Part shown: positions 9,801 to 12,800 of the stretch, one piece after another
How positions within the stretch are numbered: position 1 is the first letter of the stretch
How the letters are laid out: each line of letters begins with the position of its first letter
Assembly: GCA_026770585.1 (NCBI GenBank)
Contig: MU646873.1
Span: 203,983-219,714, forward strand
DNA from: Baffinella frigidus
Taxonomy: Eukaryota > Cryptophyceae > Cryptomonadales > Baffinellaceae
Reading direction: 5' to 3'
DNA length: 15,732 nucleotides
The notes under the pieces: model-generated
Seen by the model: the letters and a program-made list of their open reading frames with translations, nothing else
Database searches by the model: none
Told to the model about the DNA's origin: nothing
Position numbers and translations under genes: made by a program

Positions 9801-12800
9801 CGGCGTGAACCTATTTCCGGCATTCCGTAGGGTGCTACGGTATGCAATACGGTAGGGTGATACGGAATGCCAGAATGAGGTTGCCGCCGGAATTAGGTTG
9901 TCCACCCTTTTACCTGAGTGGCGCCACCCCGAGACAGAGCTAGAACGCTTTTCAAGTTGAAAGTTGACAGTTGAAAGTGGCGCGCTTCGCAAGTTTCCAA
10001 GCTGTAAGTCATGCGCCCCTCGCAGGTGCCTCCGTGGCCGTGTTGGTACCACCAACCCTCACAGTCTGGGCAAATCGGGGGAAATGGCTCCAGAAATCCC
10101 CTTGAAGGCCGTCGGATTCCGACGGCCTCCAAGGGGATTTGGTGTTTTTGACTTTATCGATTTGCCCAAGTTGTGAAGGTTGGTGGTAGTAACAAAGGTC
10201 TCTCTGTGATACCTCATAACCTATTGGGAGCAACAAAGTTCTATCCCTTAAGTGGCGTGGCGGTCAAAATTGACCGCCAAGAGGTCCTAGACAGGTCCTA
10301 GGGTCCTACGGTAGGGCGTATGTACCTACTCGCCACTTGGGGGACATAACCTGTTCTTGCAGGTGCCTCCGCTCGACACGTAGCTGAGCGGCGCCACCCC
10401 GAGACAGAGCTAGAATGCGTTAGCCTTCACAGCGGGCTACGGAGGCGCTGTAAGCCCACACAGCGGGCTACGAACCACACAGCGGGCTGCGAAGGGATTT
10501 TCGGTGGATGAGGTGATAACCTGTTCTCGCAGGTGCCTCCGCTCGACACGTCCACCTTAATAGGGTAACGTCCTCCAAACCGGGTAGTTACGCCTACGGT
10601 ATTGCGGCCTAACGTAGGCAATACCGTAGGCTTAACTGCCCGGTTTTCAGGACGTTAGCCTATGAACCTGTTCCAAGCGCGCGGGTCTCGCGAATCTCGG
10701 GCCACCTAACGTTCTGGAAGGGTTTAAAAACGGGCCACGATTTCGTGGTGAAATCAGGTCTAAGAATTCACCTAGAAAGCTTGCGACCCCATAGGGAAAT
10801 AGTCAACTAGGTCCAAATTGCCCAAACTCCGGGCTACGAAGGGATTTTCGGTAGATAAGGTTCATAACCTGTTGGGTGAAAGAAAGGTGAATAACCTGTT
10901 TTCGCAGGTGCCTCCGCTCGACACATACACCTGGTCCAAGCGCGCGGGTCTCGCGAAACTCGGGTCAAGCCCCGCCCACTCGAGAATGTTCGAGGAACCT
11001 GTTTACATGTGGGATTGTAAAACTTTGTACCAGGATAGGGTGTTCCAACCTCGTGCCTGGCCAATACATGGCTAGTTACGTGACCAATCAACGAAAGTTA
11101 CTACACAAATGCCCACTTTTAAAGGCACGTGGATTTTAAATAGGCCCCTCTAGAATTCTCGTGTGGGTGCTCACCGCTCGACACGTACACCTGGTTCAAG
11201 GGCGCCGGTCTCGCGAAACTCAGGTCAGGCCCCCCACGCCAGAGGGCTCGAGGGAAACCGACGCCTTATCCACGTCAGATCTGACGTCGTTAACTGAAGT
11301 ATTCAAGAGACTTCCCCTGAAAGATGTCAAAAGTGGATGTTTCGAGCCCTCTGGCGTGGGGTCTCGCGAAGCTCGGGGCAAGCCCCGTGCTCACCCTCTT
11401 GATTTTTCAGATAACGTCTAAAGTAATCACCCAGTTAACTTAACGTTGTTCCAAGACACGTTTCGGGAGCTTCGCCCCAGTGGTGGTGGAGCCGGCACCT
11501 TGCAGCAGACGGCCCCGTGCCTACGAGGGCGCCTGGCGCTGCCTGGGCCTCTCTCTCTTGATTCAAGCGTGCGGGTCTTGCGAAGCTCGTGTCACCTACC
11601 CCTAAACCCTAAACCCTGAACCCTAAACCCTAAACCCTGAACCCTAGACCCTAGACCCTGAACTGTAAACAATTTCCTCGCCCTAAATCATCAGCGCCTC
11701 TCGGCCTTGCTCGCCCGGTTTATTTAGGATTTAGGGTTTATAGGGTTTAGAGTAAACCCTAACCCTTAATCCCTAAACTCTAAACCCTAGACCCTAGTTA
11801 CTAAACCACCGCTCTTTGACTAAATATTCATGTCAATGCAATGAGTAATAACATGGATCATCGCAGTGTGCCGATCATCCAAACCCTAATCCCCAGACCT
11901 TAGACCCTAGACCCTAAACCATACTCTCTTCAGTCGACAACCTTTCTGGCCAGAAAACGTCCAAACTTTGCAAAGTTTACAAAGTTGAGAAATCTTCTTG
12001 ATACTTTTGTTCGTATCCTGACCAGAAAGTGGTAGTTTTCTTCGTATCGCAGGGTGCCGATCATGCACGTGTTCCTGGGCGAGAAGTACACGCACACGAG
12101 GCTATCTACGCGAACATATTCCTAAGTCAATCATTGTATTATTGCCCAGAAAACACGCCAAAAGTCAGAAATTGGTCACGTACCTGCACGCTTTCCGTGC
12201 AGGCGTTTCCACAAAACCCTGAAACGTCCATTTTTTCTGTTCGCATGGGTAGCCTCGTGTTGACTGCGGAACGGGAGACGTTCCTCGCCCTCACTCATCA
12301 GTCAAATCAACACACTTAGTAGGCACATCAACGGAAAAAAATGTTTTACCGACAAAATTAGTCAAATTGATTCGACTATTTGATCAATTTTTGATTAAAT
12401 AGGCAAATTTTGATTAAATAGGCAAATCAAGAAATTAAGTAGGCAAATCAAGAAATGAAATAGGCAACTCGAGAAACTGAGTAACTGTGTGTTTCATCGA
12501 AAGTGATAGTTTTCTTCGTGTCGCAGGGTGCCGATCATGCACGTGTTCCTGGGCGAGGAGCACGCTGCGGAACGCGAGACGTTCCTCGCCCTCGCTGAGA
12601 AGTTCGCGGGACGCCTCATCTCCATTTTAATCCCCCGGGTAAACCCTAAACCCTAAACCCTAAACCCTAAACCCTAAACCCTAAACTCTAAACCCTAAAC
12701 CCTAAATACTAAACCCTAAACCCTAAACCCTCAACCATTCTCCTATCAGCCAAAAGTCGTAACCCTACACCTTGAACCCTATATCCTGGAACCCTTAACC

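Larger units (their letters stand above)
10026..10380 (+). pseudogene. Exon 10 acceptor-edge copies 1 and 2
   Basis: Copy 1 is GCAG|GTGCCTCCG at 10026-10034, interrupted just before the family C element. Copy 2 is GCAG|GTGCCTCCGCTCGACACG at 10363-10380, followed by TAGCTGAGCGG, a stop in frame. Both are truncated versions of 10908-10973. Confidence 0.7.

Noticed and set aside
12639-12732. True chromosome end
   Set aside because: The heptamers are degenerate, occur in many blocks and both orientations, and coding exons continue on both sides.
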